Shown here piece after piece: positions 9,017 to 17,470 of a DNA stretch of 64,000 nt. Made by a program: the position numbers and the translations under genes. The stretch comes from Rhizobiaceae bacterium. Lineage in GTDB: Bacteria; Pseudomonadota; Alphaproteobacteria; Rhizobiales; Rhizobiaceae. Position 1 is the stretch's first letter. Each line of letters opens with the position of its first letter. Location of the stretch: positions 69,156 to 133,155 of the forward strand of contig JARGOX010000008.1 in NCBI GenBank assembly GCA_029233925.1, in the 5' to 3' direction. The notes under the pieces are model-generated. The model made no database searches, was not told where the DNA came from, and saw only the letters and a program-made list of their open reading frames with translations.

Positions 9017-10012
9017 TCACATCCTGGCCTCGTCTTTTTGTAAAAGATTCATTGCCTGAGCAGCGCTTTTGCGGGCACGGAAGGCTGAAAATTGCTGGTC
9101 AGCCATGACGCCAAGCAGAATGACCGTGCCCATGACCGCAAAATTGAGAGACGATGGAATACCGAGCAGATTGACGAGGTTTTGCAACTCCTGCAGCAGC
9201 ACCGCACCAAGGACCACCCCGATGATCGAACCCTCGCCACCGCGCAAGGAAAAGCCGCCCAGGACAGCCGCTGCTATGGCGTAAAGCTCATAAAAATTGC
9301 CATGGGAGGATGGCTGCACCGACTTCGTGAACATTGCAAAATAAATGGCCGCTATAGCAGCCAGCACAGAACAGATGACGTATGCGGAAATTGTCACGGC
9401 GTCGGTACGTATGCCGGAGAAACGGGCCGCTTCCTCATTCTTGCCCACGGCATACAGATGGCGTCCGAACACAGACTGGTGCAGCACCATCCACATGACA
9501 ATAGCGACCACGATCATGGCAACAAATGAATGGGGCACGCCGAACGACCTACCGATTGTAAGCCATTCCAGGTCGGGGAAGGACGCTCCGAAAGGAAACC
9601 CTGCCGTCGATTCAGCTGTATAGCCGCGGGCTATTCCGCGATAGATCAGCAAACCGCACAAGGTCACGACAAATGGCTGCATCTTGAACCTGGTTATCAG
9701 CAGCCCGTGCCCCAATCCGATAATCGCGCCGAGTAATATTATTATCAGCACGGCCAGCGGCCAGGGCACCCCGAACTTGCCAACCATGTCAACAAATACA
9801 ACACCAAGCAATGCGATGACGGAACCGACGGAAAGATCAATTCCACCGGTCATGATCACAAAACCCTGCCCAATGGCAAAGAGCCCGAACAAACCGATCA
9901 GATTCGCCGTGTTTCCCAGATTGATGGGTGACAGGAACAGGGGATTGCGCAGGTAAACGACGGTGCCAACGGCAATGATCAAAATGGCCAGGCCCAGATC
10001 TTTCTTGTGCAT
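9017..10012 (-). CDS. RbsC-type sugar ABC transporter permease (second set)
   Basis: A 331-residue membrane protein with about nine hydrophobic segments and the hallmark MTGGIDLSVGSVIAL near residue 54. The loop LYAVGKNEEAARFSGIRTDAV near 185 is the ATPase contact region. The sequence is clearly distinct from the permease at 7102, so this is not a recent duplication. It lies 3 bp after the two-domain ATPase gene and should pair with it and with the binding protein at 11636. Confidence 0.9.
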   Translation of the reverse strand: MHKKDLGLAILIIAVGTVVYLRNPLFLSPINLGNTANLIGLFGLFAIGQGFVIMTGGIDLSVGSVIALLGVVFVDMVGKFGVPWPLAVLIIILLGAIIGLGHGLLITRFKMQPFVVTLCGLLIYRGIARGYTAESTAGFPFGASFPDLEWLTIGRSFGVPHSFVAMIVVAIVMWMVLHQSVFGRHLYAVGKNEEAARFSGIRTDAVTISAYVICSVLAAIAAIYFAMFTKSVQPSSHGNFYELYAIAAAVLGGFSLRGGEGSIIGVVLGAVLLQELQNLVNLLGIPSSLNFAVMGTVILLGVMADQQFSAFRARKSAAQAMNLLQKDEARM

Positions 10013-10015
10013 GAT

Positions 10016-11533
10016 TCAGACCTCCTCCAGGACCTTGCCGACGGCAAGGGTCAAGATATTTCGCTCGGAAAACTGGCTGCGTTGCAATTCGCCCGTGACC
10101 ATGCCTTCTTTCATCACCACTATTCTGTCCGACACACCGATCACTTCCTCCATATCGCTGGAAATCATCATGACCCCCACACCATCGTCGGCAAGTGCGC
10201 GCATCAATTTGTAAATTTCCGACTTGGCGCCCACGTCGATGCCGCGTGTAGGTTCGTCAAAAATGATCACTTTGGGATTCATCGACAACCACTTCGCCAG
10301 CACGACTTTTTGCTGGTTTCCGCCAGACATTTCCTGCGTGGCCCTGCGTACATCCGGCGTTTTTATGGCCAGTTGCTTTCTTTGTTCTTCGGCGACCGCG
10401 ATCTGACGAGCATGCGAGACCACGCCGCGTTTTGCAAAAGTCTGGAGACTTGCCATCGTGACATTCTCCACCGTGCCGAATTCAAGGATCAGACCATTGC
10501 GCTTGCGATCTTCAGGAACAAGGTAAAGCCCCTCGTCAATCGCCTCGGATGGAAACCGCGCAGCAAGCACGGTTTCGCCAATCAATACGTCTCCACCCAG
10601 CTTGCCGCCAACACCAAAAACCGCTTCTGCAAGTTCAGTTCGTCCCGCACCTATCAAACCGGCAACACCCAGAATTTCACCAACCCGCACATCGAGTGTC
10701 GCTGTGTGGGCCGGATTTGCAGCCGTTCTGAAGTCCCTGATTGCCAGAATTGGTTTGCCCGGCGTTTGGGCAGGGGGCGTATAAAGCGATTTCAGATCCC
10801 GCCCGATCATCATGTGGATCATGGCGTTGTGAGAAATTTCCGCGCGCGCCAAATGGCCAGCGTTCAATCCGTCGCGCAGAACAACCACCCTGTCGGCACT
10901 TTCTTCGATCTCACTGAGACGGTGCGAGATGAAAATCACCGAAATTCCATGCGCCTTCAGATCGGCTATGACTTTCATAAGCATTGTCGTTTCGGACAGT
11001 GTCAGGCTGGAGGTTGGCTCGTCCATGATAACAAGACGTGCATCCACCGACAAAGCCTTGGCGATCTCGAGCAATTGTCTCTCGGCCAGTGAAAGCTCAA
11101 GTACAAGCGTGGTGGGTTTGAAATGGGCTCCAACCTTCTCCAGCAGGGGCTGAACCAGTCGGTTCATGCTTTTTCTGTCCAGGAACGGCAGACTCCCGCG
11201 TCTTCTCTCGCGCCCCAGAAATATGTTTGCAGCAACATCTAGATTGTCAAAAACATTGAGTTCTTGATGAACAAAGGCAATTCCCGCCGCCTGGGACTCA
11301 ATAACCGAAAGGCGGTCAAATTCTCTGCCTTCGAGAATGATTTTTCCGGATGTGGGTGCGATCACACCACCGAGAATCTTCATCAAAGTGGATTTACCGG
11401 CGCCATTTTCGCCGATCAGACCAACAACTTCTCCAGCCCGAACACGCAAAGACACGTCTTGCAAGGCGGCAACACCGGGATAGACTTTCGTCACTCCCTC
11501 AAGCCGAAGATCAAGCTCTGGCGAAACGTTCAT
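10016..11533 (-). CDS. RbsA/MglA-type two-domain sugar ABC transporter ATP-binding protein
   Basis: About 505 residues with two fused nucleotide-binding domains. The first has an intact Walker A (GENGAGKSTLMKIL) and Walker B (LVIMDEPTSSL). The second has the degenerate Walker A GLIGAGRTELAEAV normal for this family, then MSGGNQQKVVLAKWL and IIFDEPTRGIDVGAK. The chosen start has GAGGA 10 bp upstream; an ATG 8 codons earlier (11557) is an alternative. It works with the permease at 9017. Confidence 0.9.
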   Translation of the reverse strand: MNVSPELDLRLEGVTKVYPGVAALQDVSLRVRAGEVVGLIGENGAGKSTLMKILGGVIAPTSGKIILEGREFDRLSVIESQAAGIAFVHQELNVFDNLDVAANIFLGRERRRGSLPFLDRKSMNRLVQPLLEKVGAHFKPTTLVLELSLAERQLLEIAKALSVDARLVIMDEPTSSLTLSETTMLMKVIADLKAHGISVIFISHRLSEIEESADRVVVLRDGLNAGHLARAEISHNAMIHMMIGRDLKSLYTPPAQTPGKPILAIRDFRTAANPAHTATLDVRVGEILGVAGLIGAGRTELAEAVFGVGGKLGGDVLIGETVLAARFPSEAIDEGLYLVPEDRKRNGLILEFGTVENVTMASLQTFAKRGVVSHARQIAVAEEQRKQLAIKTPDVRRATQEMSGGNQQKVVLAKWLSMNPKVIIFDEPTRGIDVGAKSEIYKLMRALADDGVGVMMISSDMEEVIGVSDRIVVMKEGMVTGELQRSQFSERNILTLAVGKVLEEV

Positions 11534-11585
11534 TTTGCCGAGTTCCTCACGATTCATGCCGCGGACCCACCCTCATCCACTGAAG

Positions 11586-11612
11586 ACGAGCGGACAACAC
11601 GTGCCCGCTCGT
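11586..11612 (-). terminator. Intercistronic hairpin after the second sugar-binding protein gene
   Basis: ACGAGCGG pairs perfectly with CCGCTCGT across an 11-nt loop, between the binding-protein stop and the ATPase start. No T-run, so it is likely a stabilising or attenuating hairpin. Confidence 0.55.
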
Positions 11613-11635
11613 ATGACTGACATTGGAGAAAGAAA

Positions 11636-12583
11636 TTATCCGCCTATGCGTTTCTTGAGAACTGCTTCGAATTCATCGACATTTGACTGATCGATAATGA
11701 CGGTAGGCACAATGATCAGGCCATCTGCCGGAATTTCAGACTTGTCACCCTGGAGATACTTGGCCATCAGGTGCATACCACGATAACCCCACTGATATGG
11801 ATCCTGAACGACAGTGCCGGAGAAACTTCCCTGACCCACGGCGCCCAGAGTGATGGGATCTTCGTCGAATGCGATCACCGAAACCTTCCCCAGCCTGCCG
11901 GCAGCCTGAAGTGCTTCATAGATTTTTGGTGGATTATACGAGTAGAAGCCAACCATGCAGTCGATCTCAGGCATCGAAGCCAAGACGTCATCGACATTTG
12001 AACGCGCCCGGGCGAAGTCGACGTCGTCACCACGAACATCAATCAGTTCGATGCTCGAACCTTCGACTGCCTTGCGGAAACCGGCAATACGCTCAATGGC
12101 GTTGTCAGCACCCAGAAATCCCACAAAGCCCATGCATTTGCCACCATTGGGCAGGGCCTTCAAGGCAATTTCACCGGCCTGGATGCCTGCCAGCGTATTG
12201 GACGAACCCAGATAGGCGATTCGATTGCTGTCCGGGGCATCGCTGTCAGTCGTGAAAAGTGGAACCTGAGCGGCAATACGGTTGAAAGCGTCAACCGAGT
12301 TCTTTGGATCAGCGGAAGAAATCATGATTGCATCGGTGCCGGCGGCGACCAGATCATCCATGAGTGCGTTCTGCAACGCTGCTGATCCTTGCGCCGGATA
12401 GCGGAACTGGAGTTCATAATCCGGCAATTCAGCCTGAGCTGCGGCAACACCGGCTTCAGCCAATTTCCAGAAATCCGATGCAGCATTGACCACAAAAGCC
12501 AATTTCTGCTTTTCCTGCGCCATTGCCCCACTTGCAAGAAGCGCGGACAGACCAATCACTGTGAGTGTGCGGCTTAGTTTCAT
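11636..12583 (-). CDS. Ribose/galactose-type periplasmic sugar-binding protein (second set)
   Basis: A 315-residue precursor with signal peptide MKLSRTLTVIGLSALLASG followed by AMA-Q, and a type I periplasmic binding protein fold of the RbsB class (KLAFVVNAASDFWKLAEAG, then DAIMISSADPKNSVDAFN and PLFTTDSDAPDSNRIAYLG). The ATG has GGGAGGATAAA directly upstream. It is the first gene after an AT-rich operator (12654) and is followed by the ATPase and permease of its set. The ligand is not identifiable from sequence. Confidence 0.9.
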   Translation of the reverse strand: MKLSRTLTVIGLSALLASGAMAQEKQKLAFVVNAASDFWKLAEAGVAAAQAELPDYELQFRYPAQGSAALQNALMDDLVAAGTDAIMISSADPKNSVDAFNRIAAQVPLFTTDSDAPDSNRIAYLGSSNTLAGIQAGEIALKALPNGGKCMGFVGFLGADNAIERIAGFRKAVEGSSIELIDVRGDDVDFARARSNVDDVLASMPEIDCMVGFYSYNPPKIYEALQAAGRLGKVSVIAFDEDPITLGAVGQGSFSGTVVQDPYQWGYRGMHLMAKYLQGDKSEIPADGLIIVPTVIIDQSNVDEFEAVLKKRIGG

Positions 12584-12645
12584 TTTATCCTCCCAAAACA
12601 ATTGTGCGTTTATATTTAAGTCACCGCATAAGCGGATAATCATTA

Positions 12646-12673
12646 ATAATATCATTAATAGAAATTAATCAAG
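12646..12673 (-). promoter_or_regulatory. Putative LacI-family operator with overlapping sigma-70 promoter
   Basis: ATTAATAGAAATTAATCAAG (12654-12673) contains perfect ATTAAT arms around a 4-bp spacer and matches the site at 15838-15857 in 16 of 20 positions. On the minus strand TTGATT (12672-12667) and TATTAT (12651-12646) could be -35 and -10 boxes, though with a short 15-bp spacer. Further ATTAAT copies lie just left. Confidence 0.5.
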
Positions 12674-12713
12674 CCCCAATAGGTGCAAGGCGGTACACCT
12701 GCTCAGCGGCGTT

Positions 12714-13718
12714 TCATATATCCACCCAACCACCCATGCGCTCGCTTTCGAAAATCGCATCCAGTACACGCATAGATTTAATAGCGTCATCAATGCCATA
12801 GGGCAGGGGGCGCTTGTTCAGAACAGCTTGTGCAATGGCTTCTGCCTGTTCCGCATACTGATCGCAGGCCGCAATGATTTCCCGCCGCGCCAGGCTGGAA
12901 TCAAGGCTTTCGCCTCCATCCACAATCAGTGCTGTTGCCTGCCCCTGCGGTGCATTGAAGGGGATCGCCATTTCGGCGCGACCTTTGGTGCCGAACAGGT
13001 TGAGCGTCTGGTATGGAACAAGCTGCGTTGACACGACAAAGGATAATTGCCGACCGCCACCGAAATCTGCAATCACACTCGTCTGTCGGTCGGTAGCAAA
13101 TTCCACGTCGCGATCGATCAGTGATACAAGGCGCTGCGGCTCGGCATCGAAGAAAAACCGGCCGGCGACGACCGGGTAGCAGCCAATATCCATGATGGCG
13201 CCGCCACCATTTTCCATGCGGTTTCGAATGTCGGATGGATTTGAGTTGAAATAGCTGAATGCAGCTTGCACAGCGCGGACCTCGCCAAGCTCACCGGATC
13301 TGACCAGATCACGCGCTCGCAGCCATTGCGGGTGATAGCGCACCATGAAACCCTCGGAAACAACGCAGCCCTCCGGGCATTCACGCAGTTTCTCCGCTTC
13401 TGCAGCATTGAGTGCAACAGGTTTCTCACACAGAACATGCTTTCCGGCTTTTGCAGCGGCAATGGTCAGTTCAACATGGAGATTGTTTGGTAGCGGATTG
13501 TAAATGACATCTATGTCCGGGTCTTGAAGTAATTCTTCGTAGGAGCCATAGGCCTTTGGAATGCCCAGCGACTGTGCGACCTGTCGCGCGCGCCCGATGC
13601 TTCGCGAGGCAATCGCTAGGACATGGGATGACGGGGAGCTTTGAATGGCTGGAATGACCTTTTCCGTTCCAATATTGGCGGTTGAAAGGATTCCCCAATT
13701 GATTTTACGCTGTGACAT
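12714..13718 (-). CDS. Gfo/Idh/MocA-family NAD(P)-dependent oxidoreductase
   Basis: A 334-residue dehydrogenase with an N-terminal Rossmann fold (INWGILSTANIGTEKVIPAI) and the family motif CEKPVALNAAEAEKLRE near residue 96. FMVRYHPQWLRARDL and GGGAIMDIGCYPV place it with glucose-fructose oxidoreductase and trans-dihydrobenzenediol dehydrogenase-like members. The chosen ATG has CGAGGG upstream; a 25-residue extension is unlike the family. It probably oxidises a sugar or polyol imported by the neighbouring transporters; substrate unknown. Confidence 0.88.
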   Translation of the reverse strand: MSQRKINWGILSTANIGTEKVIPAIQSSPSSHVLAIASRSIGRARQVAQSLGIPKAYGSYEELLQDPDIDVIYNPLPNNLHVELTIAAAKAGKHVLCEKPVALNAAEAEKLRECPEGCVVSEGFMVRYHPQWLRARDLVRSGELGEVRAVQAAFSYFNSNPSDIRNRMENGGGAIMDIGCYPVVAGRFFFDAEPQRLVSLIDRDVEFATDRQTSVIADFGGGRQLSFVVSTQLVPYQTLNLFGTKGRAEMAIPFNAPQGQATALIVDGGESLDSSLARREIIAACDQYAEQAEAIAQAVLNKRPLPYGIDDAIKSMRVLDAIFESERMGGWVDI

Positions 13719-13751
13719 CTGACCCTCGCGTTTGTCTGATCCGCTTACAGA

Positions 13752-13782
13752 TGTGCCGGGCCCAGCGATTGGACCCGGCACA
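13752..13782 (-). terminator. Intercistronic hairpin after the first sugar-binding protein gene
   Basis: TGTGCCGGG pairs perfectly with CCCGGCACA, with further inner CCA/TGG pairing. It lies between the binding-protein stop at 13802 and the oxidoreductase start. No T-run. Confidence 0.65.
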
Positions 13783-13801
13783 TTCGGAACCATAATGCTG
13801 A

Positions 13802-14791
13802 TTAGTTGTTTGCGCAGAAACCCTTGTCCTGCTCGTTGCAGACATCCAGGCCAGTGAAGAGCGGATCATCAACCGTTTCACCGTTGATCAGCTTGATCAT
13901 CACGTCTGGTGCAAGATAGCCCATTTCGAAAGGACGTTGTCCAACTTGCGAGTGGCTGCGCCCATCACGGAAGGCCTGTGTTTGTGGAGGCAATGTGTCA
14001 CCCGCAATGATGATCAGGTCTTTGGACTTCAACTTGTCCATCACCTGATCCGTCACCTGCGCATAGGCCTGCGGAGCAAACTGAGCCCAGCCGCCAATGA
14101 GGATAAAGGCATCCAGATCGGCATTGGCAGTGAAGATGTCAGCCATCTGCTGATTGGCAAGATCGGCCTGGTCATTGGTGTAGACCGGGCAGCCCTCGAC
14201 TTCGCTCCAACCGCTCTGGCCATTGAGGCGATCCACACCTTTTTCACCGGAAATGGTGTCACGGAAACCGGCGGCACGTGCGTTGATGTTATCAGCGGCG
14301 ACATTGCCGAGCTGCAGGCAAACGCTGCCGCCCTCGGGCTTCAGCACCATGGCCTGCTCAGCCATTTTCACACCCATCAGGTAGTTGTCCGTACCCAGAT
14401 AGGTTTTGCGCAACCCGCGATCCGCTTCCAGGAAGTCTGCATCGATGGTCATGACGGGGATGCTTGGGTTGATCTGCCGTATCCGGTTTGCCATGGCCGG
14501 TGCATTGGACGGTGAAATTGCTATAGCAGCAACGCCACGGGTCAGAAGGTCATCAACAATCTGCACTTCGCCAGCTTCATCCGTACTGGAAGCCGGCCCG
14601 GTATACAGGCACTCATACTCAGAATCCTTGTTCTCCGACATCCACTTCTGGCAGCCAAGATTGATCTGCTCAAAAAATGGATTGTCCAGGCCTTTGACAA
14701 CAATCGCCAAGGTCTTTTTATTCTGAGCCTCGGCGGCTCCGGCCATCAGCGCTGCTGCCGATGCCAATATCAATATAAACTTGCTTTTCAC
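13802..14791 (-). CDS. Periplasmic sugar-binding protein (first set)
   Basis: A 329-residue precursor read from a GTG start: GGGAGAGAGAAC lies directly upstream and the protein then begins with a clean signal peptide (KSKFILILASAAALMAG, then AEAQ). The body is an RbsB-class fold (TLAIVVKGLDNPFFEQINLG, GVAAIAISPSNAPAMANRI, PVMTIDADF). Six cysteines, including pairs near C30-C40 of the mature part and CNEQDKGFC at the C-terminus, suggest disulfides, which is unusual for RbsB relatives. It lies between the epimerase and oxidoreductase genes and probably feeds the FrcCA-like pair at 7102-8865. Confidence 0.88.
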   Translation of the reverse strand: MKSKFILILASAAALMAGAAEAQNKKTLAIVVKGLDNPFFEQINLGCQKWMSENKDSEYECLYTGPASSTDEAGEVQIVDDLLTRGVAAIAISPSNAPAMANRIRQINPSIPVMTIDADFLEADRGLRKTYLGTDNYLMGVKMAEQAMVLKPEGGSVCLQLGNVAADNINARAAGFRDTISGEKGVDRLNGQSGWSEVEGCPVYTNDQADLANQQMADIFTANADLDAFILIGGWAQFAPQAYAQVTDQVMDKLKSKDLIIIAGDTLPPQTQAFRDGRSHSQVGQRPFEMGYLAPDVMIKLINGETVDDPLFTGLDVCNEQDKGFCANN

Positions 14792-14825
14792 GTTCTCTCT
14801 CCCTGATTGCCTGGCCCGATGCACA

Positions 14826-15806
14826 TTACCCCGGGTACCAGATTTTCCGAGGATCATCGGGGTCACGCTTGTAAGTCCAAGCGCGCTCGATGAGCCCTTC
14901 GAAATCCACATCCGGCCGCCAACCCAACGCCTGTCGCGCTTTGGAGTTGTCCAGCCAATTGCTATGAAAAGATGTCTGAATTTCTGCTATTTCAGCGCCT
15001 CGTGTGCGCGCCAGATATTCGGCAACAACGGAATAATCCACCGGCTCATTCATGGAAATATTGAAGAGCGACTGCCGCGCTGCCGGGTTGTCGAATGCTG
15101 CCAGAATTGCGGAGACCAGATCATCGACATGCACGAAATTGCGTTTTAGAGGCGCACCTGCCGCATCCAGCATCAGGGGAACTGCCTTCTTGTGCGCATA
15201 TTCGTTTGCCTTTTCAGATCCGATAATCGTCGGCCATTCAGGCCCCCCGAACTGGTCAGGGCCAAAGGACAGGGCGAATTTGAAGTCATCTTTTTCCATG
15301 ATCCAGGGCGCACGTAAAATGCAACCATCAAGATCATACTGGAATTGGTATTGCTCCAACATGACCTCTTCCAGAACCTTGGTGAGGGCATAACATCCCG
15401 GATAGGCCATGCGCGGCGATGTTTCGGTCACCGGTGTGGAGTATTTGTGAAAAACATGTCCGACCGTGCAGTCGCCGCTGACGAGAACAAACTGTTTCAA
15501 AGATGATGATTGGCGGGCAGATTCCAGTAATAAAAACATGCCCTTGATTGCAACATCAATGACAAGGTCCGGCGTTTCCTTCACGGCAGCCATATGCAGT
15601 ACATGCGTGATGCCATCCATGGCCTGCTCCACGGTCGCCGGATCGGCCAGGGAACCGGTTATCACCTGAATCCTGTCGGTCTCCGCAATACGGCGATTGT
15701 GACACAGGGCAACGACGCTCCAGCCGGCAAATTGCGGGTTTTCCATAAAGCTGTTCATGAAGGTCTGTCCGACTTTGCCGGACGCACCCGTGACCAAAAG
15801 TTTCAT
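14826..15806 (-). CDS. NAD-dependent epimerase/dehydratase (extended SDR)
   Basis: A 326-residue extended short-chain dehydrogenase. The N-terminal TGASGKVG is the NAD-binding glycine motif and YALTK near residue 143 supplies the catalytic Tyr-x3-Lys, with the Ser in LVSGDCTVGH upstream. The N-terminus resembles uronate dehydrogenases and nucleotide-sugar epimerases alike, so substrate remains open. First gene of the minus-strand regulon; the ATG is preceded by GGAGGTAAGTAA and by a promoter-operator overlap 23-51 bp upstream. Confidence 0.88.
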   Translation of the reverse strand: MKLLVTGASGKVGQTFMNSFMENPQFAGWSVVALCHNRRIAETDRIQVITGSLADPATVEQAMDGITHVLHMAAVKETPDLVIDVAIKGMFLLLESARQSSSLKQFVLVSGDCTVGHVFHKYSTPVTETSPRMAYPGCYALTKVLEEVMLEQYQFQYDLDGCILRAPWIMEKDDFKFALSFGPDQFGGPEWPTIIGSEKANEYAHKKAVPLMLDAAGAPLKRNFVHVDDLVSAILAAFDNPAARQSLFNISMNEPVDYSVVAEYLARTRGAEIAEIQTSFHSNWLDNSKARQALGWRPDVDFEGLIERAWTYKRDPDDPRKIWYPG

Positions 15807-15828
15807 TTACTTACCTCCGCCTTCTTCA

Positions 15829-15857
15829 ATAATATTTACTAATAATAATTAGTCAAG
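15829..15857 (-). promoter_or_regulatory. Sigma-70 promoter overlapped by a putative LacI-family operator
   Basis: On the minus strand TTGACT (15856-15851) and TATTAT (15834-15829) are spaced 16 bp, a good vegetative promoter for the epimerase gene. The palindrome ACTAAT-AATA-ATTAGT (15838-15853) covers the -35 and the spacer. Its flank CAAG is shared with the site at 12654. A repressor bound here would block polymerase. Confidence 0.65.
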
Positions 15858-16358
15858 TATGAATGGGGTGCGTTTCGATCGCTGCGACGGGCTTTTGCAT
15901 CCGCTCAGATGCAGAAAGGTTTTCGTGCAGCGGCGGGATGGAATGGAGGGGTGTGAAAGGCGAAAGATGAAAAACAAATATCTGCTTCATTGGCCGCGCG
16001 GTCTTAGGACCATGAAATTAGCTATCTGACTTGCCAATTGGTAGCCAACCACACAAAAGACTTGTCTTTCAGTGTACCAGCGTCTGTTGACTGTCGTACT
16101 TGTGGTGACGGCGTTGCTCGGATTTCTTCACTGGCGATGCATGGGAGGACCTGCGACGAAAATTTGATGACGAAGGGGCCGCCAGTGCGTCAATAGGCAA
16201 ATGCCCGTGGGGAGTGTGCACATTTCACTGCCGGACTTCGTTGTGAAACGCTTGAAATAATGCACGCTTTGGCGCAATTCACGCCTTGCCAGCAACAAAT
16301 GGGCTGCGTCAACGCCGCAAGCCTCATACGCAACAAACTGAAGAGGTAACGAAGTTAG
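15858..16358. other. Intergenic region upstream of the LacI-family gene
   Basis: About 500 bp between the divergent epimerase and regulator genes. I see no convincing reading frame, RNA gene or repeat, and no third copy of the AT-rich operator. The regulator promoter must lie here but I cannot place it. Confidence 0.5.
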
Positions 16359-17450
16359 ATGTCGGAAAACAAGCATTATGGTAGCAAAAGCCGACCAACC
16401 ATGATGGACGTGGCGGCAATGGCAGGCGTTTCGCAGGCAACGGTCTCGCTGGTTCTCAATGGCAGTCCCGGCGTCAAACTGACGGATTCGACGCGCAGCA
16501 GGGTATTGCAGGCTGCTCAAGAACTTGGATATCAATTTGTACGCCGCGGAATACAATGGGCACCCGATGGGCAGTCCATGATCATCTTTATAGCCGATGA
16601 AGTCACGACCGATCCATGGATGGCGCTGGCATTCGAAGGCGCCCGGGACAAAGCGCTGGAGTTTGGCATCAATGTCTGCCTGATGGTAAGTCACGGAGAT
16701 GTGGAAACGGAAACGAGCATAGTAAGCCAGATGGGCGGTCAACAGGTGCTGGGTTTCCTTTACGGCACGATTTTGACCCGGTTGGTGGAACTGCCGGTTG
16801 CTTTGGCAAGTCAGCAAACGGTACTTGTCAATTGCTATGATGCCAAGCGAACAATTCCATCGGTCGTTCCGGGGGATCTGGTCGGTGGGCGGGTCGCGAC
16901 CGAACACCTTTTGTCAATCGGGCGCAAGCGTATTGGTTTCATCAACGGCCAGCATGGCGTAGATGCGGCGCGCGACCGCCTCAAGGGGTACAAGCAGGCC
17001 TTGGCCAGCAATGACATTCCGTTTGATTCAGCTCTTGTTTGTCCGGGAAACTGGGAGCCGTCCACAGGTTACGAGATGACCCGCAGCCTGATGGCCATTG
17101 AAAATCCACCTGATGCAATCTTCTGCGCCAATGACATGATGGCGTTGGGATGCTTCGACGCTTTGACCGAACTGGGACTTAAAGTACCCAAAGATGTCGC
17201 TGTCGTCGGTTTTGACGACCGCGGGATTGCGCAGCATACGCATCCGCCTCTTACCACCCTCGTGCTCCCGCACTACGAAATAGGCGAAATTGCCGCAGAA
17301 CTGCTGATAGACAGCGCCGGTGGATTGCGCCCCCGGCCCAACCAGATCAAGGTCGAATGCCGGTTGATTGAGCGACAGTCTACGGGATCTGTTCACAGCC
17401 TGGAGTCCGAATCAGAAGGCAGAATGGCTACCGGCCAGGCAAGCGCTTGA
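16359..17450 (+). CDS. LacI-family transcriptional regulator
   Basis: A 363-residue repressor with an N-terminal helix-turn-helix (TMMDVAAMAGVSQATVSLVLNG, split here as TMMDVAAMAG and VSQATVSLVLNG, residues 14-36) and a periplasmic-binding-protein-like sugar-sensing domain (FINGQHGVDAARDRLKGYK; DVAVVGFDDRGIAQHTHPPL). It is divergent from the sugar regulon and the natural candidate to bind the two AT-rich palindromes upstream of 15806 and 12583. The effector is probably the imported sugar or a derivative. GAAGAGG precedes the ATG. Confidence 0.92.
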   Translation: MSENKHYGSKSRPTMMDVAAMAGVSQATVSLVLNGSPGVKLTDSTRSRVLQAAQELGYQFVRRGIQWAPDGQSMIIFIADEVTTDPWMALAFEGARDKALEFGINVCLMVSHGDVETETSIVSQMGGQQVLGFLYGTILTRLVELPVALASQQTVLVNCYDAKRTIPSVVPGDLVGGRVATEHLLSIGRKRIGFINGQHGVDAARDRLKGYKQALASNDIPFDSALVCPGNWEPSTGYEMTRSLMAIENPPDAIFCANDMMALGCFDALTELGLKVPKDVAVVGFDDRGIAQHTHPPLTTLVLPHYEIGEIAAELLIDSAGGLRPRPNQIKVECRLIERQSTGSVHSLESESEGRMATGQASA

Positions 17451-17470
17451 CAGTAGCCTGCTTCCCAGCA

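Noticed and set aside
10007-11092. 361-residue open frame on the plus strand
   Set aside because: Antisense to the two-domain ATPase, whose motifs are complete.
15858-16358. Possible small genes in the long gap upstream of the LacI gene
   Set aside because: Open frames here lack ribosome sites, start plausibly nowhere and show no protein-like features.
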